From Staphylococcus arlettae (GTDB lineage Bacteria; Bacillota; Bacilli; Staphylococcales; Staphylococcaceae), in NCBI RefSeq assembly GCF_002902345.1, contig NZ_PPQB01000018.1, positions 104,353 through 150,653 of the forward strand: a stretch of DNA of 46,301 bases, given 5' to 3'. Shown here piece by piece: positions 8,246-18,372 of this stretch (within the stretch, counting starts at the first letter, position 1; each line of letters begins with the position of its first letter). The position numbers and the translations under genes are program-made. The notes below the pieces were generated by a model. It was not told the origin of the DNA, did not search any database, and saw nothing but the letters and a program-made list of their open reading frames with translations.

Positions 8246-9427
8246 TTGAAATTGTTTGATTGGTATCAACTAGCAAATATGAAAGAAAATAGAATGATTC
8301 AAATTCGCAGATATCTCCATCAATATCCTGAGTTATCATTCGAAGAAGAACATACGTATGATTTTATTTTAAATCAATTAAGCCAATTATCGTGCGATAT
8401 ACAATCACCTGTTGGCCGTAATGGTATCGTTGCAAGATTTTCAGGCAAAGGTGATGGTCCAGCAATCGCTTTACGTGCCGATTTTGACGCTTTACCCATA
8501 GATGAATTAACGAATTTAGACTTTAAATCAAAGCATCCTGGAAAAATGCATGCATGTGGACATGATGGCCATACAGCTATTTTATTAGGTGTGGCTGAAC
8601 TTATAGACGAACACCGCAATAACCTAAATGGAGATGTCGTACTGATTTTCCAATATGGTGAAGAAATAATGCCTGGTGGTTCTCAAGAAATGATTGATGC
8701 TGGCTGTTTACAAGATGTAGATCGTATATATGGAAACCATTTATGGAGTGGCTATCCTACTGGTGCTATCTATTCACGCAATGGCGCGATGATGGCTTCA
8801 CCTGATGAATTTAATATTAAGATTCAAGGACAAGGTGGTCATGGCGCTAAACCACACGAAACAATAGATCCTGTAGTCGTTATGGCTGAATTTATTTTAA
8901 GCGCACAAAAAATCGTTTCACGTACGATAGACCCGGTTAAACAAGCCGTAGTGAGTTTTGGAATGATTAAAGCTGGCGATGCTGACAATGTTATCCCTGA
9001 CGCTGCTTATTGTCGTGGCACAGTACGCACTTTTGATACAGAAATACAGCAACATGTTATTGAACGATTGGAAAAAATATTAGAAGGTTTAGCAGTCGCG
9101 AACGACATCACATATACCTTTGATTATATTAAAGGGTATTTACCAGTGCATAATCATCCACAAGCTTATGATGTCGTACAAGCTGCTGCAGATCAATTAA
9201 ATTTCCGTTTTAATAATGCTGAGTTGATGATGGTCGGAGAAGATTTTTCTCATTATCAACGCGTACGTCCGGGTGCTTTTTTCCTCACTGGTTGTGGAGA
9301 CGAAACCAAAGGCACAACTGCGCCACATCACAGTCCGTATTTTGATATTGACGAATCTGCGATGAAATATGCAGTCAGCACCTTTTTAAAAATTTTAGAA
9401 CTAGAGCAAGTCATTATAACTAAATAA
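8246..9427 (+). CDS. M20-family amidohydrolase / aminoacylase
   Basis: A peptidase M20D-type metalloenzyme of about 393 aa. It shows RRYLHQYPELSFEE near 21-34, ADFDALP at 78-84, the metal-binding HACGHDGH at 102-109 (Cys104, His106), GEEIMPGG near 138-145 and VGEDFSHY late in the chain. A dimerisation (lid) domain lies between the metal motifs. Relatives hydrolyse N-acyl or indole-3-acetyl amino acids, N-acetyl-diaminopimelate or hippurate; the substrate is unknown here. Only TTG starts are available: TTG 8246 lies directly against AAGGG, whereas TTG 8252, six bases after it, is better spaced and may be the true start (391 aa). It is transcribed away from kbl and towards tuf. Confidence 0.88.
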   Translation: MKLFDWYQLANMKENRMIQIRRYLHQYPELSFEEEHTYDFILNQLSQLSCDIQSPVGRNGIVARFSGKGDGPAIALRADFDALPIDELTNLDFKSKHPGKMHACGHDGHTAILLGVAELIDEHRNNLNGDVVLIFQYGEEIMPGGSQEMIDAGCLQDVDRIYGNHLWSGYPTGAIYSRNGAMMASPDEFNIKIQGQGGHGAKPHETIDPVVVMAEFILSAQKIVSRTIDPVKQAVVSFGMIKAGDADNVIPDAAYCRGTVRTFDTEIQQHVIERLEKILEGLAVANDITYTFDYIKGYLPVHNHPQAYDVVQAAADQLNFRFNNAELMMVGEDFSHYQRVRPGAFFLTGCGDETKGTTAPHHSPYFDIDESAMKYAVSTFLKILELEQVIITK

Positions 9428-9436
9428 TACTTCAGA

Positions 9437-9468
9437 AGATAGGTACAACAATGCTACCTATCTTTTTT
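9437..9468 (+). terminator. Intrinsic terminator of the M20 amidohydrolase gene
   Basis: The 9-bp stem AGATAGGTA / TACCTATCT (9437-9445, 9455-9463) is followed by a run of T to 9468, just after the stop codon at 9427. Confidence 0.92.
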
Positions 9469-9474
9469 GAATAC

Positions 9475-9501
9475 AAAAAAAGCCTCCAATAATGGAGGCT
9501 T
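9475..9501 (-). terminator. Intrinsic terminator of tuf
   Basis: On the minus strand, AAGCCTCC and GGAGGCTT (9494-9501 and 9480-9487) form an 8-bp stem with a 6-base loop followed by seven T. It ends the str operon / tuf transcript and lies back to back with the terminator of the convergent gene. Confidence 0.95.
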
Positions 9502-9532
9502 CAAACTACATCTATATTAGATAAAGTTTAAA

Positions 9533-10720
9533 TTATTTTTCGATTACAGTAACAACGCCTGATCCAACAGTACGTCCACCTTCACGAATTGAGAAACGAG
9601 TACCGTCTTCGATAGCGATTGGAGAAATTAACTCAACGTCCATTTCAACGTTATCGCCAGGCATAACCATTTCAGTACCTTCTGGTAAGTTAACAACACC
9701 AGTTACGTCAGTAGTACGGAAATAGAATTGTGGGCGGTAATTACTGAAGAATGGAGTATGACGTCCACCTTCGTCTTTAGATAATACATAAACTTCAGCT
9801 TTGAATTTAGTATGTGGTGTAATTGATCCAGGAGCAGCTAATACTTGACCACGTTGGATGTCTTCACGAGCAACACCACGTAATAAAGCACCAATGTTGT
9901 CACCAGCTTCAGCGTAGTCTAATAACTTACGGAACATTTCTACACCAGTAACAGTTGTTTTGCTTGAATCTTCTTGCATACCAATGATTTCAACTTCTTC
10001 GCCGACTTTGATTTGTCCACGTTCAACACGGCCTGTAGCAACAGTACCACGACCAGTGATTGAGAATACGTCCTCAACTGGCATCATGAATGGTTTGTCA
10101 GAGTCACGTTCTGGAGTTGGGATGAAATCATCAACTGATTGCATTAAGTCTAAGATTTTTTGCTCGTAGTCAGCGTCGCCTTCTAGAGCTTTAAGAGCAG
10201 AACCAGCGATTACAGGTACATCGTCACCTGGGAAGTCATATTCGCTTAATAAGTCACGAACTTCCATTTCTACTAATTCTAATAATTCTTCATCGTCAAC
10301 CATGTCAACTTTGTTTAAGAATACTACTAATGCTGGAACACCAACGTTACGTGATAATAAGATGTGTTCACGAGTTTGTGGCATTGGGCCGTCAGCAGCA
10401 GATACTACTAAGATACCGCCGTCCATTTGAGCAGCACCAGTGATCATGTTTTTAACATAGTCAGCGTGTCCTGGGCAGTCAACGTGAGCATAGTGACGTT
10501 TTTCAGTTTGATATTCGATGTGTGAAGTATTGATTGTAATACCACGTTCTTTTTCTTCTGGAGCGTTGTCAATCATGTCATATGATTGAGCTACAGCGTC
10601 ACCATTTTTTGCTAATACAGTTGCGATAGCAGCTGTTAATGTTGTTTTACCATGGTCAACGTGACCGATAGTACCAATATTGGCATGTTCTTTTGAGCGA
10701 TCAAATTTTTCTTTAGCCAT
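9533..10720 (-). CDS. tuf: Translation elongation factor Tu
   Basis: This 395-aa protein is a complete EF-Tu, which delivers aminoacyl-tRNA to the ribosome at the cost of GTP. The G1 motif GHVDHGKT is at 19-26, DCPGH at 81-85 and NKVD at 136-139, followed by beta-barrel domains 2 and 3 ending in VVTVIEK. The elfamycin-binding surface looks ordinary. AGGAGA precedes the ATG. It is the last gene of the str cluster and probably has its own promoter in the fusA-tuf gap besides read-through. Confidence 0.99.
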   Translation of the reverse strand: MAKEKFDRSKEHANIGTIGHVDHGKTTLTAAIATVLAKNGDAVAQSYDMIDNAPEEKERGITINTSHIEYQTEKRHYAHVDCPGHADYVKNMITGAAQMDGGILVVSAADGPMPQTREHILLSRNVGVPALVVFLNKVDMVDDEELLELVEMEVRDLLSEYDFPGDDVPVIAGSALKALEGDADYEQKILDLMQSVDDFIPTPERDSDKPFMMPVEDVFSITGRGTVATGRVERGQIKVGEEVEIIGMQEDSSKTTVTGVEMFRKLLDYAEAGDNIGALLRGVAREDIQRGQVLAAPGSITPHTKFKAEVYVLSKDEGGRHTPFFSNYRPQFYFRTTDVTGVVNLPEGTEMVMPGDNVEMDVELISPIAIEDGTRFSIREGGRTVGSGVVTVIEK

Positions 10721-10761
10721 TATAAAATCTCTCCTATTCTCTTAGAAAATATATTTAATAA

Positions 10762-10805
10762 TTATCTCTCATGACAGTTTCTCACCATCATGAGAAGACA
10801 GATAA
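10762..10805 (-). promoter_or_regulatory. Structured tuf leader
   Basis: Two nested pairs of arms, TTATCT/AGATAA (10762-10767, 10800-10805) and CTCATGA/TCATGAG (10768-10774, 10788-10794), can form a long stem with an internal bulge in the 5' untranslated region of tuf. It has no T-run, so it is not an intrinsic terminator. It may stabilise the mRNA or be regulatory; the role is inferred only from structure. Confidence 0.45.
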
Positions 10806-10832
10806 CAAGTTGATGCAAAGGAACATAGTTCC

Positions 10833-10861
10833 TTTATAATGCATTTAGACCAAAAAATCAA
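10833..10861 (-). promoter_or_regulatory. Predicted SigA promoter of tuf
   Basis: On the minus strand, TTGATT (10856-10861) and TATAAA (10833-10838) are separated by 17 bases. Transcription would begin about 105 bases before the tuf ATG, near a perfect 8-bp hairpin AAAGGAAC/GTTCCTTT. The 215-base gap between fusA and tuf fits a separate tuf promoter. Confidence 0.6.
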
Positions 10862-10935
10862 TTCAAACAATTGGATGGCTTATAATTAAGCTTATTTTGT
10901 ATTTTACCGACGTTTGTCGTACAACACAAGTTTAA

Positions 10936-13026
10936 TTATTCAGCTTGGTTTCCACTGTTTTTCTTGATAATCTCTTCAGAGATTGATTTTGGAACTTCTG
11001 CATAGTGGTCAAAGTACATAGTATAAGTACCGCGACCTTGAGTGTTTGAACGTAATGATGTTGCATAACCGAACATTTCTGAAAGTGGTACAAATGCGTT
11101 AACAACTTGTGCGTTACCGCGTGGTTCCATACCATCTACACGTCCACGACGAGATGTTACGTCACCCATGATGTCACCCATGTACTCTTCAGGCATTTCG
11201 ATTGTTACTTTCATCATTGGTTCTAAGATAACTGGATCACATTTTTTAGCAGCTTCTTTAAGTGCTAATGATGCAGCAATTTTGAAGGCCATTTCAGATG
11301 AATCGACATCGTGGTATGAACCATCAAATAATTTAGCTTTAACATCAATTAATGGATATCCAGCTAATACACCATTTTCCATTGAATCTTTAAGACCAGC
11401 TTCAACAGATGGAATGTATTCACGAGGAACTACACCACCAACAATGGCATTTTCAAATTCGAAACCTGCGCCAGTTTCGTTAGGCGTAAATTCGATTTGA
11501 ACGTCACCATATTGTCCACGTCCACCTGATTGACGAGCAAATTTACCTTGAACTTGTGCTGATTGCTTGAATGTTTCACGGTAAGAAACCATTGGCGCAC
11601 CAACATTACATTCAACGTTAAATTCTTTCTTCATACGGTCTACTAAGATATCTAAGTGAAGTTCACCCATACCACCGATGATAACTTGTCCAGTTTCTTC
11701 ATCTGTGTGAGCATGGAAAGTTGGATCTTCTTCTTGTAATTTAACTAAAGCAGTAGTCATTTTATCTTGGTCTGCTTTAGATTTTGGTTCTACTGATAAG
11801 TGAATAACTGGCTCTGGGAAGTCCATTGATTCCAAGATGATGTCATTTTTCTCACCACATAAAGTATCACCAGTACCTGTATCTTTAAGACCTACCGCAG
11901 CAGCGATATCGCCTGAGTATACAGTGTTTAATTCTTGACGAGAGTTAGCGTGCATTTGTAATAAACGACCTACACGTTCACGTTTATTTTTCGTTGAGTT
12001 TTTAACATATGAACCTGATGTTAACGTACCTGAGTACACACGGAAGAATGTTAATTTACCAACGTAAGGGTCTGTCATTACTTTGAATGCTAATGCAGCA
12101 AATTCTGCATCGTCATCCGCTCTAGCAATAACTTCTTCGTCAGGATCTTCAGCACGGTGACCAATGATTGGTTTAACATCTAATGGTGATGGTAGGTAGT
12201 CAATTACAGCATTAAGCATTAATTGAACACCTTTGTTTTTGAATGCTGTACCAACTAGTACTGGGTAGAATTCTACATCAGTAGTTGCTTTACGGATAGC
12301 AGCTTTCAATTCATCAATAGTGATTTCTTCATCACCAAGATATTTTTCCATGATGTCTTCATTAGTTTCAGCAACGGCTTCAATTAAGTTAGCACGTGCT
12401 TCATCTGCTCTGTCTTTTTGATCTTCAGGAATTTCAATTTCTTCAATTTCAGTTCCTAAGTCATTGTTGTATTTGAAACATTTCATTTCTACTAGGTCAA
12501 TGATTGCTTCGAACTCATCCTCTGCACCAATTGGTAATTGGATAGGTTGTGCATTCGCTTGTAAACGGTCATGAATAGTGCTAACTGAATATTCAAAGTT
12601 TGCACCTAACTTGTCCATTTTGTTTACGAATACAATACGAGGTACACCATAAGTAGTAGCTTGACGCCAAACTGTTTCAGTTTGTGGTTCAACACCTGAT
12701 TGAGCATCAAGTACTGTTACCGCACCGTCAAGTACACGTAAAGAACGCTCAACTTCAACTGTGAAGTCTACGTGTCCTGGTGTATCAATGATATTTACAC
12801 GGTGATCATCCCACTGTGCTGTTGTTGCAGCTGAAGTGATAGTGATACCACGATCTTGTTCTTGCTCCATCCAGTCCATTTGTGAAGCACCTTCATGTGT
12901 TTCACCGATTTTATGGATTCGGCCAGTATAGTAAAGAATACGTTCTGTCGTAGTTGTTTTACCAGCATCAATGTGAGCCATAATACCGATATTACGAGTT
13001 CTTTGTAAAGTAAATTCTCTAGCCAT
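10936..13026 (-). CDS. fusA: Translation elongation factor G
   Basis: A 696-aa EF-G with G1 AHIDAGKTT at 17-25, the switch sequence [11 protein letters not shown] near 59-69, DTPGH near 80-84 and NKMDK near 134-138, followed by domains II-V. It drives ribosomal translocation and, with RRF, recycling. The fusidic-acid contact region [16 protein letters not shown] looks like susceptible wild type. It is two or three residues longer than the S. aureus protein as I remember it, because of a variable C-terminal tail. AAGGAGAAA precedes the ATG. It lies in the str operon between rpsG and tuf. Confidence 0.99.
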   Translation of the reverse strand: MAREFTLQRTRNIGIMAHIDAGKTTTTERILYYTGRIHKIGETHEGASQMDWMEQEQDRGITITSAATTAQWDDHRVNIIDTPGHVDFTVEVERSLRVLDGAVTVLDAQSGVEPQTETVWRQATTYGVPRIVFVNKMDKLGANFEYSVSTIHDRLQANAQPIQLPIGAEDEFEAIIDLVEMKCFKYNNDLGTEIEEIEIPEDQKDRADEARANLIEAVAETNEDIMEKYLGDEEITIDELKAAIRKATTDVEFYPVLVGTAFKNKGVQLMLNAVIDYLPSPLDVKPIIGHRAEDPDEEVIARADDDAEFAALAFKVMTDPYVGKLTFFRVYSGTLTSGSYVKNSTKNKRERVGRLLQMHANSRQELNTVYSGDIAAAVGLKDTGTGDTLCGEKNDIILESMDFPEPVIHLSVEPKSKADQDKMTTALVKLQEEDPTFHAHTDEETGQVIIGGMGELHLDILVDRMKKEFNVECNVGAPMVSYRETFKQSAQVQGKFARQSGGRGQYGDVQIEFTPNETGAGFEFENAIVGGVVPREYIPSVEAGLKDSMENGVLAGYPLIDVKAKLFDGSYHDVDSSEMAFKIAASLALKEAAKKCDPVILEPMMKVTIEMPEEYMGDIMGDVTSRRGRVDGMEPRGNAQVVNAFVPLSEMFGYATSLRSNTQGRGTYTMYFDHYAEVPKSISEEIIKKNSGNQAE

Positions 13027-13080
13027 GTATTTTTTCTCCTTCCAGTATTACTGCGAATAAATACTATAAATATGGCGATG

Positions 13081-13132
13081 CCCTAAGCACGAGCCACAGA
13101 TAGTAAACTATCAAATTGGAACATACTCAGGG
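13081..13132 (-). promoter_or_regulatory. Possible structured element between rpsG and fusA
   Basis: In the 120-base intergenic space, CCCTAAG (13081-13087) can pair with CTCAGGG (13126-13132) with one G-U pair, enclosing a perfect hairpin GATAG-TAAA-CTATC (13099-13112). In other bacteria the str operon is feedback-regulated by S7 binding near rpsG. Whether this fold is such a site is unproven. Confidence 0.35.
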
Positions 13133-13146
13133 TAAAAACTACCATC

Positions 13147-13617
13147 TTACCAGCGATAGTGAGCGAACGCTTTGTTTGCTTCAGCCATCTTGTGTGTATC
13201 TTCACGTTTCTTAACTGCGCCACCTGAATTGTTAGCTGCATCTAAGATTTCGTTAGCTAAACGCTCTTCCATAGTTTTTTCACCACGAAGACGAGCATAG
13301 TTTACTAACCAACGTAATCCTAATGTAGTACGACGTTCTGGACGAACTTCTACAGGTACTTGATAGTTAGAACCACCAACACGACGAGCTTTAACTTCTA
13401 ATACTGGCATGATATTTTCAATAGCTTCTTCAAATACTTCTAATGCATCTCTACCACTACGTTCTTGAACTAGTTCGAAAGCATTATAAAGAATTCCTTG
13501 AGCTGTTCCACGTTTACCATCTAACATAATTTTGTTGATCAATTTTGTAACTAATTTTGAGTTATGAATTGGATCTGGTAATACGTCTCTTTTTGGGACT
13601 GATCCTTTACGAGGCAT
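13147..13617 (-). CDS. rpsG: 30S ribosomal protein S7
   Basis: A 156-aa S7 of normal length. It begins [16 protein letters not shown] and contains the conserved [15 protein letters not shown] and [20 protein letters not shown] segments that contact the 3' major domain of 16S rRNA. S7 nucleates head assembly of the small subunit and in some bacteria represses its own operon. It lies 70 bases downstream of rpsL, with a GGAGG-type site before the ATG. Confidence 0.99.
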   Translation of the reverse strand: MPRKGSVPKRDVLPDPIHNSKLVTKLINKIMLDGKRGTAQGILYNAFELVQERSGRDALEVFEEAIENIMPVLEVKARRVGGSNYQVPVEVRPERRTTLGLRWLVNYARLRGEKTMEERLANEILDAANNSGGAVKKREDTHKMAEANKAFAHYRW

Positions 13618-13687
13618 AATGTAAGTCCTCCCTTCCTATTATAATATATTTTGAGATTTTATAAGTAAAATTTACGAAATTTTAAAC

Positions 13688-14101
13688 TTATTTTTTAGGT
13701 TTCTTAGTTCCGTATAATGAACGACCTTTTCTACGTCCATCAACGCCTGAAGTATCAAGCGCACCACGTACGATATGATAACGCACACCAGGTAAGTCTT
13801 TTACACGTCCACCACGTACAAGTACAACACTGTGTTCTTGTAAGTTATGTCCGATACCAGGAATGTATGCATTTACTTCAATGTTATTTGATAAACGCAC
13901 ACGTGCATATTTACGTAACGCTGAGTTAGGTTTTTTAGGTGTCATTGTACCAACACGAGTACAAACACCACGTTTTTGAGGTGAATTTAAGTCAGTAAAT
14001 TTTTTCTTTTTACTGTTAAAACCTCTGTTTAAAGCTGGTGAATCAGATTTTTTACCTTTACTTTGTCTTGGTTTACGCACCAATTGGTTAATAGTTGGCA
14101 T
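13688..14101 (-). CDS. rpsL: 30S ribosomal protein S12
   Basis: A 137-aa S12 of the longer Firmicutes type, with the insertion around [20 protein letters not shown]. The decoding-centre loops [11 protein letters not shown] and [13 protein letters not shown] keep the lysines whose replacement gives streptomycin resistance, so it looks like wild type. It maintains decoding accuracy in the small subunit. GAGGAGG lies just before the ATG. It is preceded by the L7Ae-like gene. Confidence 0.99.
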   Translation of the reverse strand: MPTINQLVRKPRQSKGKKSDSPALNRGFNSKKKKFTDLNSPQKRGVCTRVGTMTPKKPNSALRKYARVRLSNNIEVNAYIPGIGHNLQEHSVVLVRGGRVKDLPGVRYHIVRGALDTSGVDGRRKGRSLYGTKKPKK

Positions 14102-14197
14102 TTAAAATGTCCTCCTCTCTTCTTTTTTAATCCCACACATCCAGGTGGTTCATTTTTAGGTTAAATAAAATTTAGTAAGAATATCTTCTCACTAATC

Positions 14198-14453
14198 TCA
14201 TTTTAGTAATGCAACAATAGAAGCATTAACATTAATCCCTACACATTCTCCTAAAGCTTGTTTGCTCGCAAAAAAATGATATAGGCATTGTTTGTAGATT
14301 GATTTGGCTTAACACGCGAGAAAGTACATAAACTTCTACGTCTTCAGCGATAATCAATGATGTAACTTGATCGTTGCTCAGCGCTTTCAGCGTCTGTCTC
14401 TGACCAATAACATAGTGTTGTTTGTTAAAGCGTGCAACTTTTTCATTAGACAT
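14198..14453 (-). pseudogene. rplGB: L7Ae-family ribosomal protein (YbxF/RplGB) with a one-base frameshift
   Basis: Translation from the ATG at 14453 gives a clear L7Ae/YbxF protein for about 55 residues ([20 protein letters not shown], then MPISFF), then an unrelated tail and a stop at 14232, 73 aa in all. The break lies at a run of seven A (14270-14276; T on the coding strand). With six, the frame continues as [23 protein letters not shown] to a TGA at 14198, giving 84 aa, the length I remember for the S. aureus protein. L7Ae-family proteins bind kink-turns in RNA. It sits between rpoC and rpsL as in other Firmicutes. It could be a sequencing error, a real null allele, phase variation or slippage during expression. 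Confidence 0.85.
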
Positions 14454-14492
14454 AAAATATCCTCCAAAGTTCTGCTTGCATCAACCTTAATA

Positions 14493-14521
14493 ATAGTAAC
14501 ATCTACATGGTGTCACGTCAA
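14493..14521 (-). promoter_or_regulatory. SigA promoter of the L7Ae-rpsL-rpsG-fusA operon
   Basis: On the minus strand, TTGACG (14516-14521) and TACTAT (14493-14498) are separated by 17 bases, 40 bases upstream of the L7Ae-like ATG and just beyond the rpoC terminator. It is the obvious start point for the str operon. Confidence 0.75.
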
Positions 14522-14551
14522 CTATAAATAGACTTTATTATCAAAAAAACA

Positions 14552-14577
14552 AGTGACCGATTAAGGCATCGGTCACT
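14552..14577 (-). terminator. Intrinsic terminator of rpoC
   Basis: A perfect 10-bp stem, AGTGACCGAT / ATCGGTCACT, with a 6-base loop (14562-14567) is followed on the minus strand by a run of seven T, 18 bases after the rpoC stop. It separates the rpoBC and str transcription units. Confidence 0.94.
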
Positions 14578-14594
14578 ATGTTTTATACACCTTG

Positions 14595-17500
14595 TTATTC
14601 AGTAATAATAGCTTCTTCTATTTCTTGTTCCGGAGCAGCTTTATCGTATTTAACGTCTCTATAACGTCTCATACCTGTACCTGCTGGAATCAATTTACCG
14701 ATAATAACATTTTCCTTCAAGCCAAGTAAGTTATCACGTTTACCTTTAATTGCAGCATCTGTTAGGACACGAGTTGTTTCTTGGAATGAAGCCGCAGATA
14801 AGAAGCTTTCAGTTTCAAGAGATGCTTTCGTAATACCTAATAATACTGGTTTAGCTGTTGCTGGACGTTTACGTTCTTTGAACGCTTCACGGTTAGCATC
14901 AGTAAAGTTGTGAATGTCTACTAATGAACCAGGTAATAGTTTCGTATCGCCTGCTTCAATGATACGTACTTTACGTAACATTTGTCTTACCATAACCTCA
15001 ACGTGTTTATCGTCGATTTCAACACCTTGCATACGGTAAACTTTTTGAACTTCTTTTAGTAAGTAGCTTTCAGTTGCGTTCAAGCCAGCAACAGATAAGA
15101 AGTTTTTCGGTTCAATTGAACCTTCAGTTAATACTTCTCCACGCTCTACTGCTTGTCCAACTTCTACTTTCAATCTTGAAGTACCTGAAGCAAGGTAAGA
15201 TCTAGTTTCATTATTACCTTTAATGACAATTTCTTGTTGACGGTCTTTCGCTAGTTTAATGTCTTCTACCGTACCTTCGATATCAGTGATTACCGCTTGT
15301 CCTTTTGGATTACGCGCTTCAAAGATTTCTTGGATACGAGGAAGACCTTGAGTGATATCGCTACCTGCTACCCCACCTGTGTGGAATGTACGCATTGTAA
15401 GCTGTGTACCAGGTTCACCGATTGATTGGGCTGCAATTGTACCAACTGCTTCACCAACTTCGACTTTTTCACCTGTAGCAAGGTTTTTACCGTAACATTT
15501 TTCACATACACCATGACGTGTATTACATGTAAATGCTGAACGGATATACATTTCTTCAATACCAGCATCTGTAATTTGTTTAGCGATATCTGCAGTAATT
15601 AATTCGTCTGGACGGATGATAATTGCATCTGTTTCAGGGTGACGAATTGTTTCTTTAGAATAACGACCTTCGATACGCTCGATGAATGGTTCAATCATTT
15701 CAGTACCTTCTTTGATGTCTGAAACAAGTAAACCACGGTCTGTACCACAATCTTCTTCACGGACAATAACATCTTGAGCCACATCAACAAGACGACGAGT
15801 AAGGTAACCTGAATCGGCAGTTTTCAGTGCTGTATCGGCAAGACCTTTACGCGCACCGTGAGTAGAAATAAAGTACTCTAATACTGTTAGACCTTCACGG
15901 AATGATGATGTAATTGGTAACTCAATAATTTTACCGGATGGCGCAGCCATGAGTCCACGCATACCTGCTAACTGTGTAAAGTTAGATGCGTTACCACGGG
16001 CACCAGAGTCACTCATCATGAAGATAGGGTTTGTTTTATCTAATGACTGCATTAATTCACCTTGAATCTTATCTTTGGCGTCTGTCCAAATTTCGACTAC
16101 TCGGTTATAACGCTCATCTTCAGTAATTAAACCACGATTAAATTGTTTTGTAATACGTTCAACTAATTCTTCATGTTCATCTAAAATATCTTGCTTGTCT
16201 GGTAATACCACAATATCAGATACACCAACAGTAATACCCGCTTTAGAAGAGAACTTAAATCCTAAGTCTTTCATTCTATCAAGCATCATTGATGTGTCAG
16301 TGATGCTAAAGCGATTGAACACTTCGGCAATGATATTACCTAAGAATTTTTTGTTGAATGGATCAACAAGTGGTTGATCTTTGAAGTATTCTTGTAATCC
16401 GCCTTCACCTAGTTCAGTTGCAGAAACAAAGTACTTATCTGGTGTTTTATCTTCTAAATTAGCTTGTGAAGGTTCATTAATATAGGCGAATGAATCAGGA
16501 ATAATCTCATTAAATATCACTTTACCTACAGATGTTGTCAAGATCTTACGATTTTGTTCTTCTGTAAATGTTGGATTATTAAATGATTGTGCGTGCACAC
16601 CAATACGTGTGTGTAAGTGCACATAACCATTAGCATACGCTTTTAATACTTCGTTAGTATCGTTGTAAATTGTACCTGTATTCACAGCATCTGCACGTTC
16701 TAATGTTAAATAATAGTTACCTAATACCATATCCTGTGATGGTGTAACAACTGGTTTACCATCTTTAGGGTTTAAGATATTTTGTGCAGCTAACATTAAC
16801 ATACGTGCTTCAGCTTGTGCTTCTTTAGATAAAGGTACGTGAACAGCCATTTGGTCACCATCAAAGTCAGCGTTATAAGCCGTCGTTACAAGTGGATGTA
16901 AACGAATCGCACGACCTTCAACTAATGTTGGTTCAAAGGCTTGGATACCTAATCTGTGAAGTGTAGGCGCACGGTTAAGTAATACTGGGTGTTCTACGAT
17001 AACATCTTCTAAAACATCCCATACTTCATCGTCCATGCGTTCAATTTTACTTTTGGCATTTTTAATATTCGTTGCAATTTCACGTTGTACTAATTCTTTC
17101 ATAATGAATGGTTTGAATAATTCTAATGCCATTTCTTTAGGTAGTCCACATTGGTACATCTTCAAGCTAGGTCCTACTGCAATAACAGAACGGCCTGAAT
17201 AGTCAACACGTTTACCTAATAAGTTTTGACGGAAACGACCTTGTTTACCTTTTAACATATGTGACAATGATTTTAATGGACGGTTACCTGGACCAGTAAC
17301 TGGACGGCCACGACGACCATTATCAATTAAAGCATCTACTGCTTCTTGTAACATACGTTTTTCGTTTTGTACGATGATGCCAGGAGCACCTAAGTCTAAT
17401 AAACGTTTTAAACGGTTATTACGGTTAATAACACGACGATATAAATCGTTTAAATCACTTGTAGCAAAACGTCCACCATCTAATTGAACCATTGGTCTGA

Positions 17501-18212
17501 TCTCTGGTGGAATAATTGGTAATACGTCTAAAATCATCCAAGCAGGATTATTACCAGAATGTCTAAATGATTCAACAACTTCTAAACGTTTAATAGCACG
17601 AGTCAATCTTTGCCCTGTAGCTGATTCAAGCTCATCACGTAAGTGTTTTAATTCATCATCTAAATTTATTTCTGCTAATAAATCTTTAATACCTTCAGCA
17701 CCCATTTTAGCGCTAAATTGGCCTGGGAATTTATCATAATACTCTCTGTATTCTGCTTCAGAAAGTAATGTTTTCTTCTCTAAACCTGTTGGTCCTGGGT
17801 TAACTACCACATAAGACGCGAAGTAAATAACTTCTTCTAATGCTCTTGGTGACATATCTAATAAAAGGCCCATACGACTTGGGATACCTTTGAAATACCA
17901 AATATGTGATACTGGTGCTGCTAATTCAATGTGTCCCATGCGTTCACGACGCACTTTAGATTTAGTTACTTCCACACCACATCTGTCACAAACCATGCCT
18001 TTATAACGCACACGTTTGTATTTACCACAACTACATTCCCAGTCTTTTGTAGGTCCAAAAATTCTTTCACAGAAAAGACCATCTTTTTCTGGTTTAAGTG
18101 TACGATAGTTTATTGTTTCTGGCTTTTTGACTTCACCAAAAGACCAAGATCTGATTTTTTCAGGTGAAGCAAGTCCTATTTTCATATAATGGAAATTATT
18201 TACATCAATCAA
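14595..18212 (-). CDS. rpoC: DNA-directed RNA polymerase beta' subunit
   Basis: A 1205-aa catalytic subunit of RNA polymerase. The N-terminal zinc site has Cys60, Cys62, Cys75 and Cys78; the active-site loop [12 protein letters not shown] near 445-456 holds the Mg-binding Asp triad; the bridge and trigger regions ([23 protein letters not shown]) and the second zinc site ([19 protein letters not shown]) are intact. I chose the TTG at 18212 ([13 protein letters not shown]), 8 bases after AAGGAGG at 18221-18227. A longer reading from 18230 would start upstream of, and run through, that ribosome site. The C-terminus is variable and acidic (about 20 residues). It lies 160 bases after rpoB in the same operon. 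Confidence 0.99.
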   Translation of the reverse strand: MIDVNNFHYMKIGLASPEKIRSWSFGEVKKPETINYRTLKPEKDGLFCERIFGPTKDWECSCGKYKRVRYKGMVCDRCGVEVTKSKVRRERMGHIELAAPVSHIWYFKGIPSRMGLLLDMSPRALEEVIYFASYVVVNPGPTGLEKKTLLSEAEYREYYDKFPGQFSAKMGAEGIKDLLAEINLDDELKHLRDELESATGQRLTRAIKRLEVVESFRHSGNNPAWMILDVLPIIPPEIRPMVQLDGGRFATSDLNDLYRRVINRNNRLKRLLDLGAPGIIVQNEKRMLQEAVDALIDNGRRGRPVTGPGNRPLKSLSHMLKGKQGRFRQNLLGKRVDYSGRSVIAVGPSLKMYQCGLPKEMALELFKPFIMKELVQREIATNIKNAKSKIERMDDEVWDVLEDVIVEHPVLLNRAPTLHRLGIQAFEPTLVEGRAIRLHPLVTTAYNADFDGDQMAVHVPLSKEAQAEARMLMLAAQNILNPKDGKPVVTPSQDMVLGNYYLTLERADAVNTGTIYNDTNEVLKAYANGYVHLHTRIGVHAQSFNNPTFTEEQNRKILTTSVGKVIFNEIIPDSFAYINEPSQANLEDKTPDKYFVSATELGEGGLQEYFKDQPLVDPFNKKFLGNIIAEVFNRFSITDTSMMLDRMKDLGFKFSSKAGITVGVSDIVVLPDKQDILDEHEELVERITKQFNRGLITEDERYNRVVEIWTDAKDKIQGELMQSLDKTNPIFMMSDSGARGNASNFTQLAGMRGLMAAPSGKIIELPITSSFREGLTVLEYFISTHGARKGLADTALKTADSGYLTRRLVDVAQDVIVREEDCGTDRGLLVSDIKEGTEMIEPFIERIEGRYSKETIRHPETDAIIIRPDELITADIAKQITDAGIEEMYIRSAFTCNTRHGVCEKCYGKNLATGEKVEVGEAVGTIAAQSIGEPGTQLTMRTFHTGGVAGSDITQGLPRIQEIFEARNPKGQAVITDIEGTVEDIKLAKDRQQEIVIKGNNETRSYLASGTSRLKVEVGQAVERGEVLTEGSIEPKNFLSVAGLNATESYLLKEVQKVYRMQGVEIDDKHVEVMVRQMLRKVRIIEAGDTKLLPGSLVDIHNFTDANREAFKERKRPATAKPVLLGITKASLETESFLSAASFQETTRVLTDAAIKGKRDNLLGLKENVIIGKLIPAGTGMRRYRDVKYDKAAPEQEIEEAIITE

Positions 18213-18372
18213 GGAGCCTACCTCCTTCAATTTAGATTAACTGTGCAAATTGATTGATTGGCTTATATCAACAAAATGAATAATAAAAGTGTCAAGTTGC
18301 GTATACATAGCACGATAAACGCGCTATGTACGACAACCTGTGAATTTATTCTTTATTTAGTCTTAAATACAA

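Noticed and set aside
18213..18230. Six extra N-terminal residues of RpoC (MKEVGS)
   Set aside because: These codons include the AAGGAGG ribosome site; the TTG at 18212 gives the conserved N-terminus.
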